A stretch of DNA of 64,000 nt from Prosopocoilus inquinatus (Eukaryota > Arthropoda > Insecta > Coleoptera > Lucanidae). Location: the NCBI GenBank assembly GCA_036172665.1, contig JAYKNF010000013.1, positions 4,216,001-4,280,000 on the forward strand. Direction: 5' to 3'. Position numbers and translations under genes: made by a program. Below the pieces are notes generated by a model. It did not search any database. It was not told where the DNA came from and saw only the letters and a list, made by a program, of their open reading frames with translations. Below, in pieces: positions 34,639 to 47,625 of the stretch (position 1 is the stretch's first letter; each line of letters starts with the position of its first letter).

Positions 34639-37071
34639 AAACCCGGGTTGTCGCGTATCAAACGAAAGGTCTCGCCGAGCGGCGACGGAAAATCGCGTCG
34701 GTTCGATTTTTCGATCGAAGATGGCGCTGCAATGATCGAAATCGGACGCGTCGAACGTAAACCCGGATTGTCGCGTATCAAACGAAAGGTCTCGCCGAGC
34801 GGCGACGGAAAATCGCGTCGGTTCGATTTTTCGATCGAAGATGGCGCTGCAATGATCGAAACTGGACGCGTCGAACGTAAACCCGGGTTGTCGCGCATCA
34901 AACGAAGGGTCTCGCCGAGCGGCGACGGAAAATCGCGTCGGTTCGATTTTTCGATCGAAGATGGCGCTGCAATGATCGAAATCGGACGCGTTGAACGTAA
35001 ACCCGGGTTGTCGCGTATCAAACGAAAGGTCTCGCCGAGCGGCGACGGAAAATCGCGTCGGTTCGATTTTTCGATCGAAGATGGCGCTGCAATGATCGAA
35101 ATCGGACGCGTCGAACGTAAACCCGGGTTGTCGCATATCAAACGAAAGGTCTCGCCGAGCGGCGACGGAAAATCGCGTCGGTTCGATTTTTCGATCGAAG
35201 ATGGCGCTGCAATGATCGAAATCGAACGCGTCGAACGTAAACCCGGATTGTCGCGTATCAAACGAAAGGTCTCGCCGAGCGGCGACGGAAAATCGCGTCG
35301 GTTCGATTTCTCGATCGAAGATGGCGCTGCAATGATCGAAATCGGACGCGTCGAACGTAAACCCGGGTTGTCGCATATCAAACGAAAGGTCTCGCCGAGC
35401 GGCGACGGAAAATCGCGTCGGTTCGATTTTTCGATCGAAGATGGCGCTGCAATGATCGAAATCGGACGCGTCGAACGTAAACCCGGGTTGTCGCGTATCA
35501 AACGAAAGGTCTCGCCGAGCGGCGACGGAAAATCGCGTTGGTTCGATTTTTCGATCTAAGATGGCGCTGCAATGATCGAAATCGGACGCGTCGAACGTAA
35601 ACCCGGGTTGTCGCGCATCAAACGAAAGGTCTCGCCGAGCGGCGACGGAAAATCGCGTCGGTTCGATTTTTCGATCGAAGATGGCGCTGCAGTGATCGAA
35701 ACTGGACGCGTCGAACGTAAACCCGGGTTGTCGCGCATCAAACGAAAGGTCTCGCCGAGCGGCGACGGAAAATCGCGTCGGTTCGATTTTTCGATCGAAG
35801 ATGGCGCTGCAATGATCGAAATCGGACGCGTCGAACGTAAACCCGGGTTGTCGCATATCAAACGAAAGGTCTCGCCGGGCGGTGACGGAAAATCGCGTCG
35901 GTTCGATTTTTCGATCGAACATGGCGCTGCAATGATCGAAATCGAACGCGTCGAACGTAAACCCGGATTGTCACGTATCAAACGAAAGGTCTCGCCGAGC
36001 GGCGACGGAAAATCGCGTCGGTTCGATTTTTCGATCGAAGATGGCGCTGCAATGATCGAAATCGGACGCGTCGAACGTAAACCCGGGTTGTCGCATATCA
36101 AACGAAAGGTCTCGCCGAGCGGCGACGGAAAATCGCGTCGGTTCGATTTTTCGATCGAAGATGGCGCTGCAATGATCGAAATCGAACGCGTCGAACGTAA
36201 ACCCGGATTGTCGCGTATCAAACGAAAGGTCTCGCCGAGCGGCGACGGAAAATCGCGTCGGTTCGATTTCTCGATCGAAGATGGCGCTGCAATGATCGAA
36301 ATCGGACGCGTCGAACGTAAACCCGGGTTGTCGCATATCAAACGAAAGGTCTCGCCGAGCGGCGACGGAAAATCGCGTCGGTTCGATTTTTCGATCGAAG
36401 ATGGCGCTGCAATGATCGAAATCGGACGCGTCGAACGTAAACCCGGGTTGTCGCGTATCAAACGAAAGGTCTCGCCGAGCGGCGACGGAAAATCGCGTTG
36501 GTTCGATTTTTCGATCGAAGATGGCGCTGCAATGATCGAAATCGGACGCGTCGAACGTAAACCCGGGTTGTCGCGCATCAAACGAAAGGTCTCGCCGAGC
36601 GGCGACGGAAAATCGCGTCGGTTCGATTTTTCGATCGAAGATGGCGCTGCAGTGATCGAAACTGGACGCGTCGAACGTAAACCCGGGTTGTCGCGCATCA
36701 AACGAAAGGTCTCGCCGAGCGGCGACGGAAAATCGCGTCGGTTCGATTTTTCGATCGAAGATGGCGCTGCAATGATCGAAATCGGACGCGTCGAACGTAA
36801 ACCCGGGTTGTCGCATATCAAACGAAAGGTCTCGCCGGGCGGTGACGGAAAATCGCGTCGGTTCGATTTTTCGATCGAACATGGCGCTGCAATGATCGAA
36901 ATCGAACGCGTCGAACGTAAACCCGGATTGTCACGTATCAAACGAAAGGTCTCGCCGAGCGGCGACGGAAAATCGCGTCGGTTCGATTTTTCGATCGAAG
37001 ATGGCGCTGCAATGATCGAAATCGGACGCGTCGAACGTAAACCCGGATTGTCGCCTATCAAACGAAAGGTC
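34639..37071 (+). repeat. Satellite array A18, 20 units + 33 bp
   Basis: Units 5-12 and 13-20 repeat in the same order, an internal 960-bp tandem duplication; the GCGTTGGTTCG marker recurs near 35537 and 36497. The first copy of that unit has GATCTAAG, giving TAA at 35557-35559; the second does not. Confidence 0.97.
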
Positions 37072-37412
37072 TAAATCGATCGCGTCGAATTCTTTCCGAC
37101 GTAGAAGAAAGTGGCTTTACGAACGTAACGTTTACCACATGGCGAGAGATATACGGGGTGATATCGAAAATGTGACACGAACGCGTGTGTAACAGTGAAA
37201 AAGTGTTTCCACTGAAAAAAAGTAAGTGTTAAAAACAACTGAAAACCTCCAAATTCCATTTCTCCGATGTTACTCCGGTAATCGGAAAAAAGGTTATAAG
37301 ACGATCGCGGCGGCGGCGGCGGCGTCGTTTTGCCGGTTAAATTCTTCACGATTTGCATTGTGCCGTCGCGTGTACGCTCGACCGAACGCATCGAGATTTT
37401 GACGGAGCTCAT
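37071..37412 (-). CDS. Candidate 113-aa linker ORF, M2 copy
   Basis: Same protein as the L2 copy, with a synonymous GCC alanine at residue 100. Coding status uncertain. Confidence 0.25.
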   Translation of the reverse strand: MSSVKISMRSVERTRDGTMQIVKNLTGKTTPPPPPRSSYNLFSDYRSNIGEMEFGGFQLFLTLTFFQWKHFFTVTHAFVSHFRYHPVYLSPCGKRYVRKATFFYVGKNSTRSI

Positions 37413-38217
37413 TTGAATTTGCCGCCGCGTAAAAGATGGGATCGACGAGGGTTGGTTGGCAACTATCGCACGACACGCGCAGTAAGGAAACCTTGACACT
37501 TGACATATGTAATATTATATATCTGTACGGCCAGTCGTGGGGCCGGAGCACCGGTGGTCGGAAGGGAGGGGGGGCGTACTGCCTATCGACAGTGATCTAA
37601 CCTGAAAGCGACGCGCGAACTCTTTCGCGTGTGTCGTGTTACGCCGGCAGTCGGCCCGGCGGCGGAGAGAGTACGTACGCCGCCGGTCGAACGTGACCTA
37701 ATCTAAAGCCGCCGACGCGATCTCTTTCGCCGCGCGGACGCGTTCGAACATAATTTCGACCGTACATATTACGTAAATAGATGAATAAAGGAGGCTTTGG
37801 ATGTTCGTTTGTGATTAAAAAAAAATGCGAGCGCGGGGAGGTCGATTCGTTCGCTCTCCGGCCGGCAATTAAAGCGGGAAATTTAAGGGAAAAAATTGAA
37901 AAAAATCGATAAAAATTTTAAAAAATTAAAAATTAAGAGAACGGAAAAATTGAAAAAATTGGGGAAAAATAATCAAAAATCAATTCTTAAAGTTTTCCAA
38001 CATTCTTCCAAGTCCCTAGGTGCCGCGAGCCCCCAAAGGCTAGCGGCCCAAACAGCGCGCAGCGCTCTCACCTCTTCCGTCCAAACGAAACCTCCGTCTA
38101 TACAAAGCCTCTGTCCACACAAGCCTCTGTTCATACCCACAAGTGGGCGGAGCGTAGCGGATCCCACTTGTCATATATAAGAAAAGAAACTCGGAAAAGT
38201 GTGCTTAAGAGGTTCCT
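37072..38217 (+). repeat. Deleted long linker M2 (1,146 bp)
   Basis: The left part matches L-type (AATAAAGGAGGC at 37784, nine-A run). The right part has the same 758 + 17 bp deletion as M1. It is a recombinant of the two. Plus-strand TATA-like box at 38174. Confidence 0.95.
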
Positions 38218-38648
38218 ATGGCGCCGCAATGATCGAAATCGGTCGCGTAGAACGTAAACCCGGGTTGTCGCGTATCAAACGAAAGGTCTCACCGAGCGGC
38301 GACGGAAAATCGCGTCGGTTCGATTCTTCGATCGAAGATGGCGCTGCAATGATCGAAATCGGACGCGTCGAACGTAAACCCGGGTTGTCGCATATCAAAC
38401 GAAAGGTCTCGCCGAGCGGTGACGGAAAATCGCGTCGGTTCGATTTTTCGATCGAAGATGGCGCTGCAATGATCGAAACTGGACGCGTCGAACGTAAACC
38501 CGGGTTGTCGCGCATCAAACGAAAGGTCTCGCCGAGCGGCGACGGAAAATCGCGTCGGTTCGATTTTTCGATCGAAGATGGCGCTGCAATGATCGAAACT
38601 GGACGCGTCGAACGTAAACCCGGGTTGTCGCGCATCAAACGAAAGGTC
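38218..38648 (+). repeat. Satellite array A19, 3 units with partial ends
   Basis: Copy of A7 with the same unusual TCGCGCATC end. Confidence 0.97.
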
Positions 38649-38927
38649 TAAATCGATCGCGTCGAATTCTTTCCGACGTAGAAGAAAGTAGCTTTACGAA
38701 CGTAACGTTTACCACACGGCGAGAGATATACGGGGTGATATCGAAAATGTGACACGAACGCGTGTGTAACAGTGAAAAAGTGTTTCCACTGAAAAAAAGT
38801 AAGTGTTAAAAACAACTGAAAACCTCCGAATTCCATTTCTCCGATGTTACTCCGGTAATCGGAAAAAAGGTTATAAGACGATCGCGGCGGCGGCGGCGGC
38901 GTCGTTTTGCCGGTTAAATTCTTCACG
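38649..38927 (+). repeat. Short linker S14
   Basis: 279 bp, S1/S5 subtype. Confidence 0.96.
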
Positions 38928-41000
38928 AAACCCGGGTTGTCGCGTATCAAACGAAAGGTCTCGCCGAGCGGCGACGGAAAATCGCGTCGGTTCGATTTTT
39001 CGATCGAAGATGGCGCTGCAATGATCGAAATCGAACGCGTCGAACGTAAACCCGGATTGTCGCGTATCAAACGAAAGGTCTCGCCGAGCGGCGACGGAAA
39101 ATCGCGTCGGTTCGATTTCTCGATCGAAGATGGCGCTGCAATGATCGAAATCGGACGCGTCGAACGTAAACCCGGGTTGTCGCATATCAAACGAAAGGTC
39201 TCGCCGAGCGGCGACGGAAAATCGCGTCGGTTCGATTTTTCGATCGAAGATGGCGCTGCAATGATCGAAATCGGACGCGTCGAACGTAAACCCGGGTTGT
39301 CGCGTATCAAACGAAAGGTCTCGCCGAGCGGCGACGGAAAATCGCGTCGGTTCGATTTTTCGATCGAAGATGGCGCTGCAATGATCGAAATCGAACGCGT
39401 CGAACGTAAACCCGGGTTGTCGCGTATCAAACGAAAGGTCTCACCGAGCGGCGACGGAAAATCGCGTCGGTTCGATTTTTCGATCGAAGATGGCGCTGCA
39501 ATGATCGAAATCGGACGCGTCGAACGTAAACCCGGATTGTCGCGTATCAAACGAAAGGTCTCGCCGAGCGGCGACGGAAAATCGCGTCGGTTCGATTTTT
39601 TGATCGAAGATGGCGCTGCAATAATCGAAATCGGACGCGTCGAACGTAAACCCGGGTTGTCGCGTATCAAACGAAAGGTCTCGCCGAGCGGCGACGGAAA
39701 GTCGCGTCGGTTCGATTTTTCGATCGAACATGGCGCTGCAGTGATCGAAATCGGACGCGTCGAACGTAAACCCGGGTTGTCGCGTATCAAACGAAAGGTC
39801 TCGCCGAGCGGCGACGGAAAATCGCGTCGGTTCGATTTTTCGATCTAAGATGGCGCTGCAATGATCGAAATCGAACGCGTCGAACGTAAACCCGGATTGT
39901 CGCGTATCAAACGAAAGGTCTCGCCGAGCGGCGACGGAAAATCGCGTCGGTTCTATTTTTCGATCGAAGATGGCGCTGCAATGATCGAAACTAGACGCGT
40001 CGAACGTAAACCCGGGTTGTCGCGCATCAAACGAAAGGTCTCGCCGAGCGGCGACGGAAAATCGCGTCGGTTCGATTTTTCGATTGAAGATGGCGCTGCA
40101 GTGATCGAAACTGTACGCATCGAACGTAAACCCGGGTTGTCGCGCATCAAACGAAAGGTCTCGCCGAGCGGCGACGGAAAATCGCGTCGGTTCGATTTTT
40201 CGATCGAGGATGGCGCTGCAATTATCGAAACTGGACGCGTCGAACGTAAACCCGGGTTGTCGCGCATCAAACGAAAGGTCTCGCCGAGCGGCGACGGAAA
40301 ATCGCGTCGGTTCGATTTTTCGATCGAAGATGGCGCTGCAATGATCGAAATCGGACGCGTCGAACGTAAACCCGGGTTGTCGCATATCAAACGAAAGGTC
40401 TCGCCGAGCGGTGACGGAAAATCGCGTCGGTTCGATTTTTCGATCGAACATGGCGCTGCAATGATCGAAATCGAACGCGTCGAACGTAAACCCGGATTGT
40501 CGCGTATCAAACGAAAGGTCTCGCCGAGCGGCGACGGAAAATCGCGTCGGTTCGATTTTTCGATCGAAGATGGCGCTGCAATGATCGAAATCGGACGCGT
40601 CGAACGTAAACCCGGGTTGTCGCGTATCAAACGAAAGGTCTCGCCGAGCGGCGACGGAAAATCGCGTCGGTTCGATTTTTCGATCGAAGATGGCGCTGCA
40701 ATGATCGAAATCGAACGCGTCGAACGTAAACCCGGGTTGTCGCATATCAAACGAAAGGTCTCGCCGAGCGGCGACGGAAAATCGCGTCGGTTCGATTTTT
40801 CGAGCGAAGATGGCGCTGCAATGATCGAAATCGGACGCGACGAACGTAAACCCGGATTGTCGCGTATCAAACGAAAGGTCTCGCCGAGCGGCGACGGAAA
40901 GTCGCGTCGGTTCGATTTTTCGATCGAACATGGCGCTGCAATGATCGAAATCGGACGCGTCGAACGTAAACCCGGATTGTCGCCTATCAAACGAAAGGTC
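38928..41000 (+). repeat. Satellite array A20, 17 units + 33 bp (fusion)
   Basis: Equals the seven units of A8 joined to units 4-13 of A9, with the intervening 672 bp lost (short linker, three units and a 33-bp partial). The A9-type TAA is at 39846-39848. Private changes include TTTTTTGATCG near 39600 and ACTAGACGC near 39990. Confidence 0.97.
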
Positions 41001-41279
41001 TAAATCGATCGCGTCGAATTCTTTCCGACGTAGAAGAAAGTAGCTTTACGAACGTAACGTTTACCACACGGCGAGAGATATACGGGGTGATATCGAGAAT
41101 GTGACCCGAACGCGTGTGTAACAGTGAAAAAGTGTTTCCACTGAAAAAAAGTAAGTGTTAAAAACAACTGAAAACCTCCAAATTCCATTTCTCCGATGTT
41201 ACTCCGGTAATCGGAAAAAAGGTTATAAGACGATCGCGGCGGCGGCGGCGGTGTCGTTTTGCCGGTTAAATTCTTCACG
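41001..41279 (+). repeat. Short linker S15
   Basis: 279 bp, S3 subtype. Confidence 0.96.
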
Positions 41280-43832
41280 AAACCCGGGTTGTCGCGTATC
41301 AAACGAAAGGTCTCGCCGAGCGGCGACGGAAAATCGCGTCGGTTCGATTTTTCGATCGAAGATGGCGCTGCAATGATCGAAATCGAACGCGTCGAACGTA
41401 AACCCGGATTGTCGCGTATCAAACGAAAGGTCTCGCCGAGCGGCGACGGAAAATCGCGTCGGTTCGATTTCTCGATCGAAGATGGCGCTGCAATGATCGA
41501 AATCGGACGCGTCGAACGTAAACCCGGATTGTCGCATATCAAACGAAAGGTCTCGCCGAGCGGCGACGGAAAATCGCGTCGGTTCGATTTTTCGATCGAA
41601 GATGGCGCTGCAATGATCGAAATCGGACGCGTCGAACGTAAACCCGGGTTGTCGCGTATCAAACGAAAGGTCTCGCCGAGCGGCGACGGAAAATCGCGTC
41701 GGTTCGATTTTTCGATCGAAGATGGCGCTGCAATGATCGAAATCGAACGCGTCGAACGTAAACCCGGATTGTCGCGTATCAAACGAAAGGTCTCGCCGAG
41801 CGGCGACGGAAAATCGCGTCGGTTCTATATTTCGATCGAAGATGGCGCTGCAATGATCGAAACTGGACGCGTCGAACGTAAACCCGGGTTGTCGCGCATC
41901 AAACGAAAGGTCTCGCCGAGCGGCGACGGAAAATCGCGTCGGTTCGATTTTTCGATCGAAGATGGCGCTGCAGTGATCGAAACTGTACGCATCGAACGTA
42001 AACCCGGGTTGTCGCGCATCAAACGAAAGGTCTCGCCGAGCGGCGACGGAAAATCGCGTCGGTTCGATTTTTCGATGGAAGATGGCGCTGCAATTATCGA
42101 AACTGGACGCGTCGAACGTAAACCCGGGTTGTCGCGCATCAAACGAAAGGTCTCGCCGAGCGGCGACGGAAAATGGCGTCGGTTCAATTTTTCGATCGAA
42201 GATGGCGCTGCAATGATCGAAATCGGACGCGTCGAACGTAAACCCGGGTTGTCGCGTATCAAACGAAAGGTCTCGCCGAGCGGCGACGGAAAATGGCGTC
42301 GGTTCGATTTTTCGATCGAAGATGGCGCTGCAATGATCGATATCGGACGCGTCGAACGTAAACCCGGGTTGTCGCGTATCAAACGAAAGGTCTCGCCGAG
42401 CGGCGACGGAAAATCGCGTCGGTTCGATTTTTCGATCGAAGATGGCGCTGCAATGATCGAAACTGGACGCGTCGAACGTAAACCCGGGTTGTCGCGCATC
42501 AAACGAAAGGTCTCGCCGTGCGGCGACGGAAAATCGCGTCGGTTCGATTTTTCGATCGAAGATGGCGCTGCAATGATCGAAACTGGACGCGTCGAACGTA
42601 AACCCGGGTTGTCGCGCATCAAACGAAAGGTCTCGCCGAGCGGCGACGGAAAATCGCGTCGGTTCGATTTTTCGATCGAAGATGGCGTTGCAATGATCGA
42701 AATCGGACGCGTCGAACGTAAACCCGGGTTGTCGCATATCAAACGAAAGGTCTCGCCGAGCGGTGACGGAAAATCGCGTCGGTTCGATTTTTCGATCGAA
42801 CATGGCGCTGCAATGATCGAAATCGAACGCGTCGAACGTAAACCCGGATTGTCGCGTATCAAACGAAAGGTCTCGCCGAGCGGCGACGGAAAATCGCGTC
42901 GGTTCGATTTTTCGATCGAAGATGGCGCTGCAATGATCGAAATCGGACGCGTCGAACGTAAACCCGGGTTGTCGCGCATAAAACGAAAGGTCTCGCCGAG
43001 CGGCGACGGAAAATCGCGTCGGTTCGATTTTTCGATCGAAGATGGCGCTGCAATGATCGAAATCGGACGCGTCGAACGTAAACCCGGGTTGTCGCGCATC
43101 AAACGAAAGGTCTCGCCGAGCGGCGACGGAAAATCGCGTCGGTTCGATTTTTCGATCGAAGATGGCGCTGCAATTATCGAAACTGGACGCGTCGAACGTA
43201 AACCCGGGTTGTCGCGCATCAAACGAAAGGTCTCACCGAGCGGCGACGGAAAATGGCGTCGGTTCGATTTTTCGATCGAAGATGGCGCTGCAATGATCGA
43301 AATCGGACGCGTCGAACGTAAACCCGGGTTGTCGCGTATCAAACGAAAGGTCTCGCCGAGCGGCGACGGAAAATCGCGTCGGTTCGATTTTTCGATCGAA
43401 GATGGCGCTGCAATGATCGATATCGGACGCGTCGAACGTAAACCCGGGTTGTCGCGTATCAAACGAAAGGTCTCGCCGAGCGGCGACGGAAAATCGCGTC
43501 GGTTCGATTTTTCGATCGAAGATGGCGCTGCAATGATCGAAATCGAACGCGTCGAACGTAAACCCGGGTTGTCGCATATCAAACGAAAGGTCTCGCCGAG
43601 CGGCGACGGAAAATCGCGTCGGTTCGATTTTTCGAGCGAAGATGGCGCTGCAATGATCGAAATCGGACGCGTCGAACGTAAACCCGGATTGTCGCGTATC
43701 AAACGAAAGGTCTCGCCGAGCGGCGACGGAAAGTCTCGTCGGTTCGATTTTTCGATCGAACATGGCGCTGCAATGATCGAAATCGGACGCGTCGAACGTA
43801 AACCCGGATTGTCGCCTATCAAAGGAAAGGTC
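41280..43832 (+). repeat. Satellite array A21, 21 units + 33 bp
   Basis: As A10 with two extra units at the left; same ATCAAAGGAAAGG end. Confidence 0.97.
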
Positions 43833-44111
43833 TAAATCGATCGCGTCGAATTCTTTCCGACGTAGAAGAAAGTAGCTTTACGAACGTAACGTTTACCACA
43901 CGGCGAGAGATATACGGGGTGATATCGAGAATGTGACCCGAACGCGTGTGTAACAGTGAAAAAGTGTTTCCACTGAAAAAAAGTAAGTGTTAAAAACAAC
44001 TGAAAACCTCCAAATTCCATTTCTCCGATGTTACTCCGGTAATCGGAAAAAAGGTTATAAGACGATCGCGGCGGCGGCGGCGGTGTCGTTTTGCCGGTTA
44101 AATTCTTCACG
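43833..44111 (+). repeat. Short linker S16
   Basis: 279 bp, counterpart of S8 and S11. Confidence 0.96.
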
Positions 44112-45704
44112 AAACTCGGGTTGTCGCGTATCAAACGAAAGGTCTCGCCGAGCGGCGACGGAAAATCGCGTCGGTTCGATTTTTCGATCGAAGATGGCGC
44201 TGCAATGATCGAAATCGAACGCGTCGAACGTAAACCCGGATTGTCGCGTATCAAACGAAAGGTCTCGCCGAGCGGCGACGGAAAATCGCGTCGGTTCGAT
44301 TTCTCGATCGAAGATGGCGCTGCAATGATCGAAATCGGACGCGTCGAACGTAAACCCGGGTTGTCGCATATCAAACGAAAGGTCTCGCCGAGCGGCGACG
44401 GAAAATCGCGTCGGTTCGATTTTTCGATCGAAGATGGCGCTGCAATGATCGAAATCGGACGCGTCGAACGTAAACCCGGGTTGTCGCGTATCAAACGAAA
44501 GGTCTCGCCGAGCGGCGACGGAAAATCGCGTCGGTTCGATTTTTCGATCGAAGATGGCGCTGCAATGATCGAAATCGAACGCGTCGAACGTAAACACGGA
44601 TTGTCGCGTATCAAACGAAAGGTCTCGCCGAGCGGCGACGGAAAATCGCGTCGGTTCTATTTTTCGATCGAAGATGGCGCTGCAATTATCGAAACTGGAC
44701 GCGTCGAACGTAAACCCGGGTTGTCGCGCATCAAACGAAAGGTCTCGCCGAGCGGCGACGGAAAATGGCGTCGGTTCAATTTTTCGATCGAAGATGGCGC
44801 TGCAATGATCGAAATCGGACGCGTCGAACGTAAACCCGGGTTGTCGCATATCAAACGAAAGGTCTCGCCGAGCGGTGACGGAAAATCGCGTCGGTTCGAT
44901 TTTTCGATCGAAGATGGCGCTGCAATGATCGAAACTGGACGCGTCGAACGTAAACCCGGGTTGTCGCGCATCAAACGAAAGGTCTCGCCGAGCGGCGACG
45001 GAAAATCGCGTCGGTTCGATTTTTCGATCGAAGATGGCGCTGCAATGATCGAAACTGGACGCGTCGAACGTAAACCCGGGTTGTCGCGCATCAAACGAAA
45101 GGTCTCGCCGTGCGGCGACGGAAAATCGCGTCGGTTCGATTTTTCGATCGAAGATGGCGCTGCAATGATCGAAACTGGACGCGTCGAACGTAAACCCGGG
45201 TTGTCGCGCATCAAACGAAAGGTCTCGCCGAGCGGCGACGGAAAATCGCGTCGGTTCGATTTTTCGATCGAAGATTTCGCTGCAATGATCGAAATCGGAC
45301 GCGTCGAACGTAAACCCGGGTTGTCGCATATCAAACGAAAGGTCTCGCCGAGCGGTGACGGAAAATCGCGTCGGTTCGATTTTTCGATCGAACATGGCGC
45401 TGCAATGATCGAAATCGAACGCGTCGAACGTAAACCCGGATTGTCGCGTATCAAACGAAAGGTCTCGCCGAGCGGCGACGGAAAATCGCGTCGGTTCGAT
45501 TTTTCGATCGAAGATGGCGCTGCAATGATCGAAATCGGACGCGTCGAACGTAAACCCGGGTTGTCGCGCATAAAACGAAAGGTCTCGCCGAGCGGCGACG
45601 GAAAATCGCGTCGGTTCGATTTTTCGATCGAAGATGGCGCTGCAATGATCGAAATCGGACGCGTCGAACGTAAACCCGGATTGTCGCCTATCAAACGAAA
45701 GGTC
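44112..45704 (+). repeat. Satellite array A22, 13 units + 33 bp
   Basis: As A11 plus one unit near its left end, and with a CCGTGCGGC unit near 45108 replacing an A11 unit. Confidence 0.97.
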
Positions 45705-46045
45705 TAAATCGATCGCGTCGAATTCTTTCCGACGTAGAAGAAAGTAGCTTTACGAACGTAACGTTTACCACATGGCGAGAGATATACGGGGTGATATCGA
45801 AAATGTGACACGAACGCGTGTGTAACAGTGAAAAAGTGTTTCCACTGAAAAAAAGTAAGTGTTAAAAACAACTGAAAACCTCCAAATTCCATTTCTCCGA
45901 TGTTACTCCGGTAATCGGAAAAAAGGTTATAAGACGATCGCGGCGGCGGCGGCGGCGTCGTTTTGCCGGTTAAATTCTTCACGATTTGCATTGTGCCGTC
46001 GCGTGTACGCTCGACCGAACGCATCGAGATTTTGACGGAGCTCAT
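45704..46045 (-). CDS. Candidate 113-aa linker ORF, L4 copy
   Basis: Same protein as the L2 copy. Coding status uncertain. Confidence 0.25.
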   Translation of the reverse strand: MSSVKISMRSVERTRDGTMQIVKNLTGKTTPPPPPRSSYNLFSDYRSNIGEMEFGGFQLFLTLTFFQWKHFFTVTHAFVSHFRYHPVYLSPCGKRYVRKATFFYVGKNSTRSI

Positions 46046-47625
46046 TTGAATTTGCCGCCGCGTAAAAGATGGGATCGACGAGGGTTGGTTGGCAACTATC
46101 GCACGACACGCGCAGTAAGGAAACCTTGACACTTGACATATGTAATATTATATATCTGTACGGCCAGTCGTGGGGCCGGAGCACCGGTGGTCGGAAGGGA
46201 GGGGGGGCGTACTGCCTATCGACAGTGATCTAACCTGAAAGCGACGCGCGAACTCTTTCGCGTGTGTCGTGTTACGCCGGCAGTCGGCCCGGCGGCGGAG
46301 AGAGTACGTACGCCGCCGGTCGAACGTGACCTAATCTAAAGCCGCCGACGCGATCTCTTTCGCCGCGCGGACGCGTTCGAACATAATTTCGACCGTACAT
46401 ATTACGTAAATAGATGAATAAAGGAGGCTTTGGATGTTCGTTTGTGATTAAAAAAAAATGCGAGCGCGGGGAGGTCGATTCGTTCGCTCTCCGGCCGGCA
46501 ATTAAAGCGGGAAATTTAAGGGAAAAAATTGAAAAAAATCGATAAAAATTTTAAAAAATTAAAAATTAAGAGAACGGAAAAATTGAACAAATTGGGGGAA
46601 AATATTCAAAATTTCGGGGGGAAATTTAAAAAAATCGAGAAAAATCGACAAGAATTCTAAAAATTAGGGAAACGGATTTCTTAAGTTTCCCAACTTTTTT
46701 AAAACATTTCATCACTTCTTACATTTTCCTTCACTTTTTTTCGAAAATTGTTCAAGGTCAACCCAACCGACGCCAACCCAAGCGAGGCCAACCCACACGG
46801 CGAAAGAAAATTTAAAAATTAGAACGGAAAAATTGAAAAAATTGGGGAAAAATATTCAAAATTTCGGGAAAAAATTGAAAAAATCGAAAAAAATAGGAAA
46901 AAATTCTAAGAATAGAGGAAGCCGATTATTGACGTTTTACAACTTTTTTAAAACATTTTTCCTCACTTTCTCTTACATATTCCTTAACTCTTTTTTTTTT
47001 TTTTAATTGTACAAGGTCAACTCAAACGGCGCCAACCCAAGCGAGGCCAACCCAGATGACAGAAAAATTTTATTTTAAAGAAAACGAAATAATTTAAAGA
47101 ATTAGGGAAAAATGTAGTAAATTTCGAGAAAAAATTGAAAAAAATCGAAAAAAAATGGAAAAAATTCTAAAAATTAAGGAAACCTATTTCTCAAGTTTTC
47201 CAACAATTTTTCTCACTTTTTCTTAAACTTTCCTTCCCTTTCTGTTCTAAAATTGTTCAAGGTGAACCCAACCGACGCCAACCCAAGCGAGGCCAACCCA
47301 GACGGCGAAAAAAAATTTATAAATTAGGAGAACGGAAAAATTGAAAAAATTGGGGAAAAATACTCAAAATTTCGAAAATTAGAAAAATCAATTCTTAAAG
47401 TTTTCCAACATTCTTCCAAGTCCCTAGGTGCCGCGAGCCCCCAAAGGCTAGCGGCCCAAACAGCGCGCAGCGCTCTCACCTCTTCCGTCCAAACGAAACC
47501 TCCGTCTATACAAAGCCTCTGTCCACACAAGCCTCTGTTCATACCCACAAGTGGGCGGAGCGTAGCGGATCCCACTTGTCATATATAAGAAAAGAAACTC
47601 GGAAAAGTGTACTTAAGGGGTTCCT
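45705..47625 (+). repeat. Long linker L4 (1,921 bp)
   Basis: Layout as L2. Differs at GGGGGAAAATATTC near 46593 and CCCACACGG near 46791, the latter shared with L5 and L6. AATAAA at 46417, plus-strand TATA-like box at 47582. Confidence 0.95.

Larger units (their letters stand above)
16919..34990 (+). repeat. 9,048-bp tandem segmental duplication
   Basis: Positions about 16919-25942 and 25967-34990 align at a constant offset of 9,048, covering arrays, short linkers and a long linker each. I noticed only a few base differences (for example near 17999/27047, 17521/26569 and 25558/34606). Confidence 0.9.
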
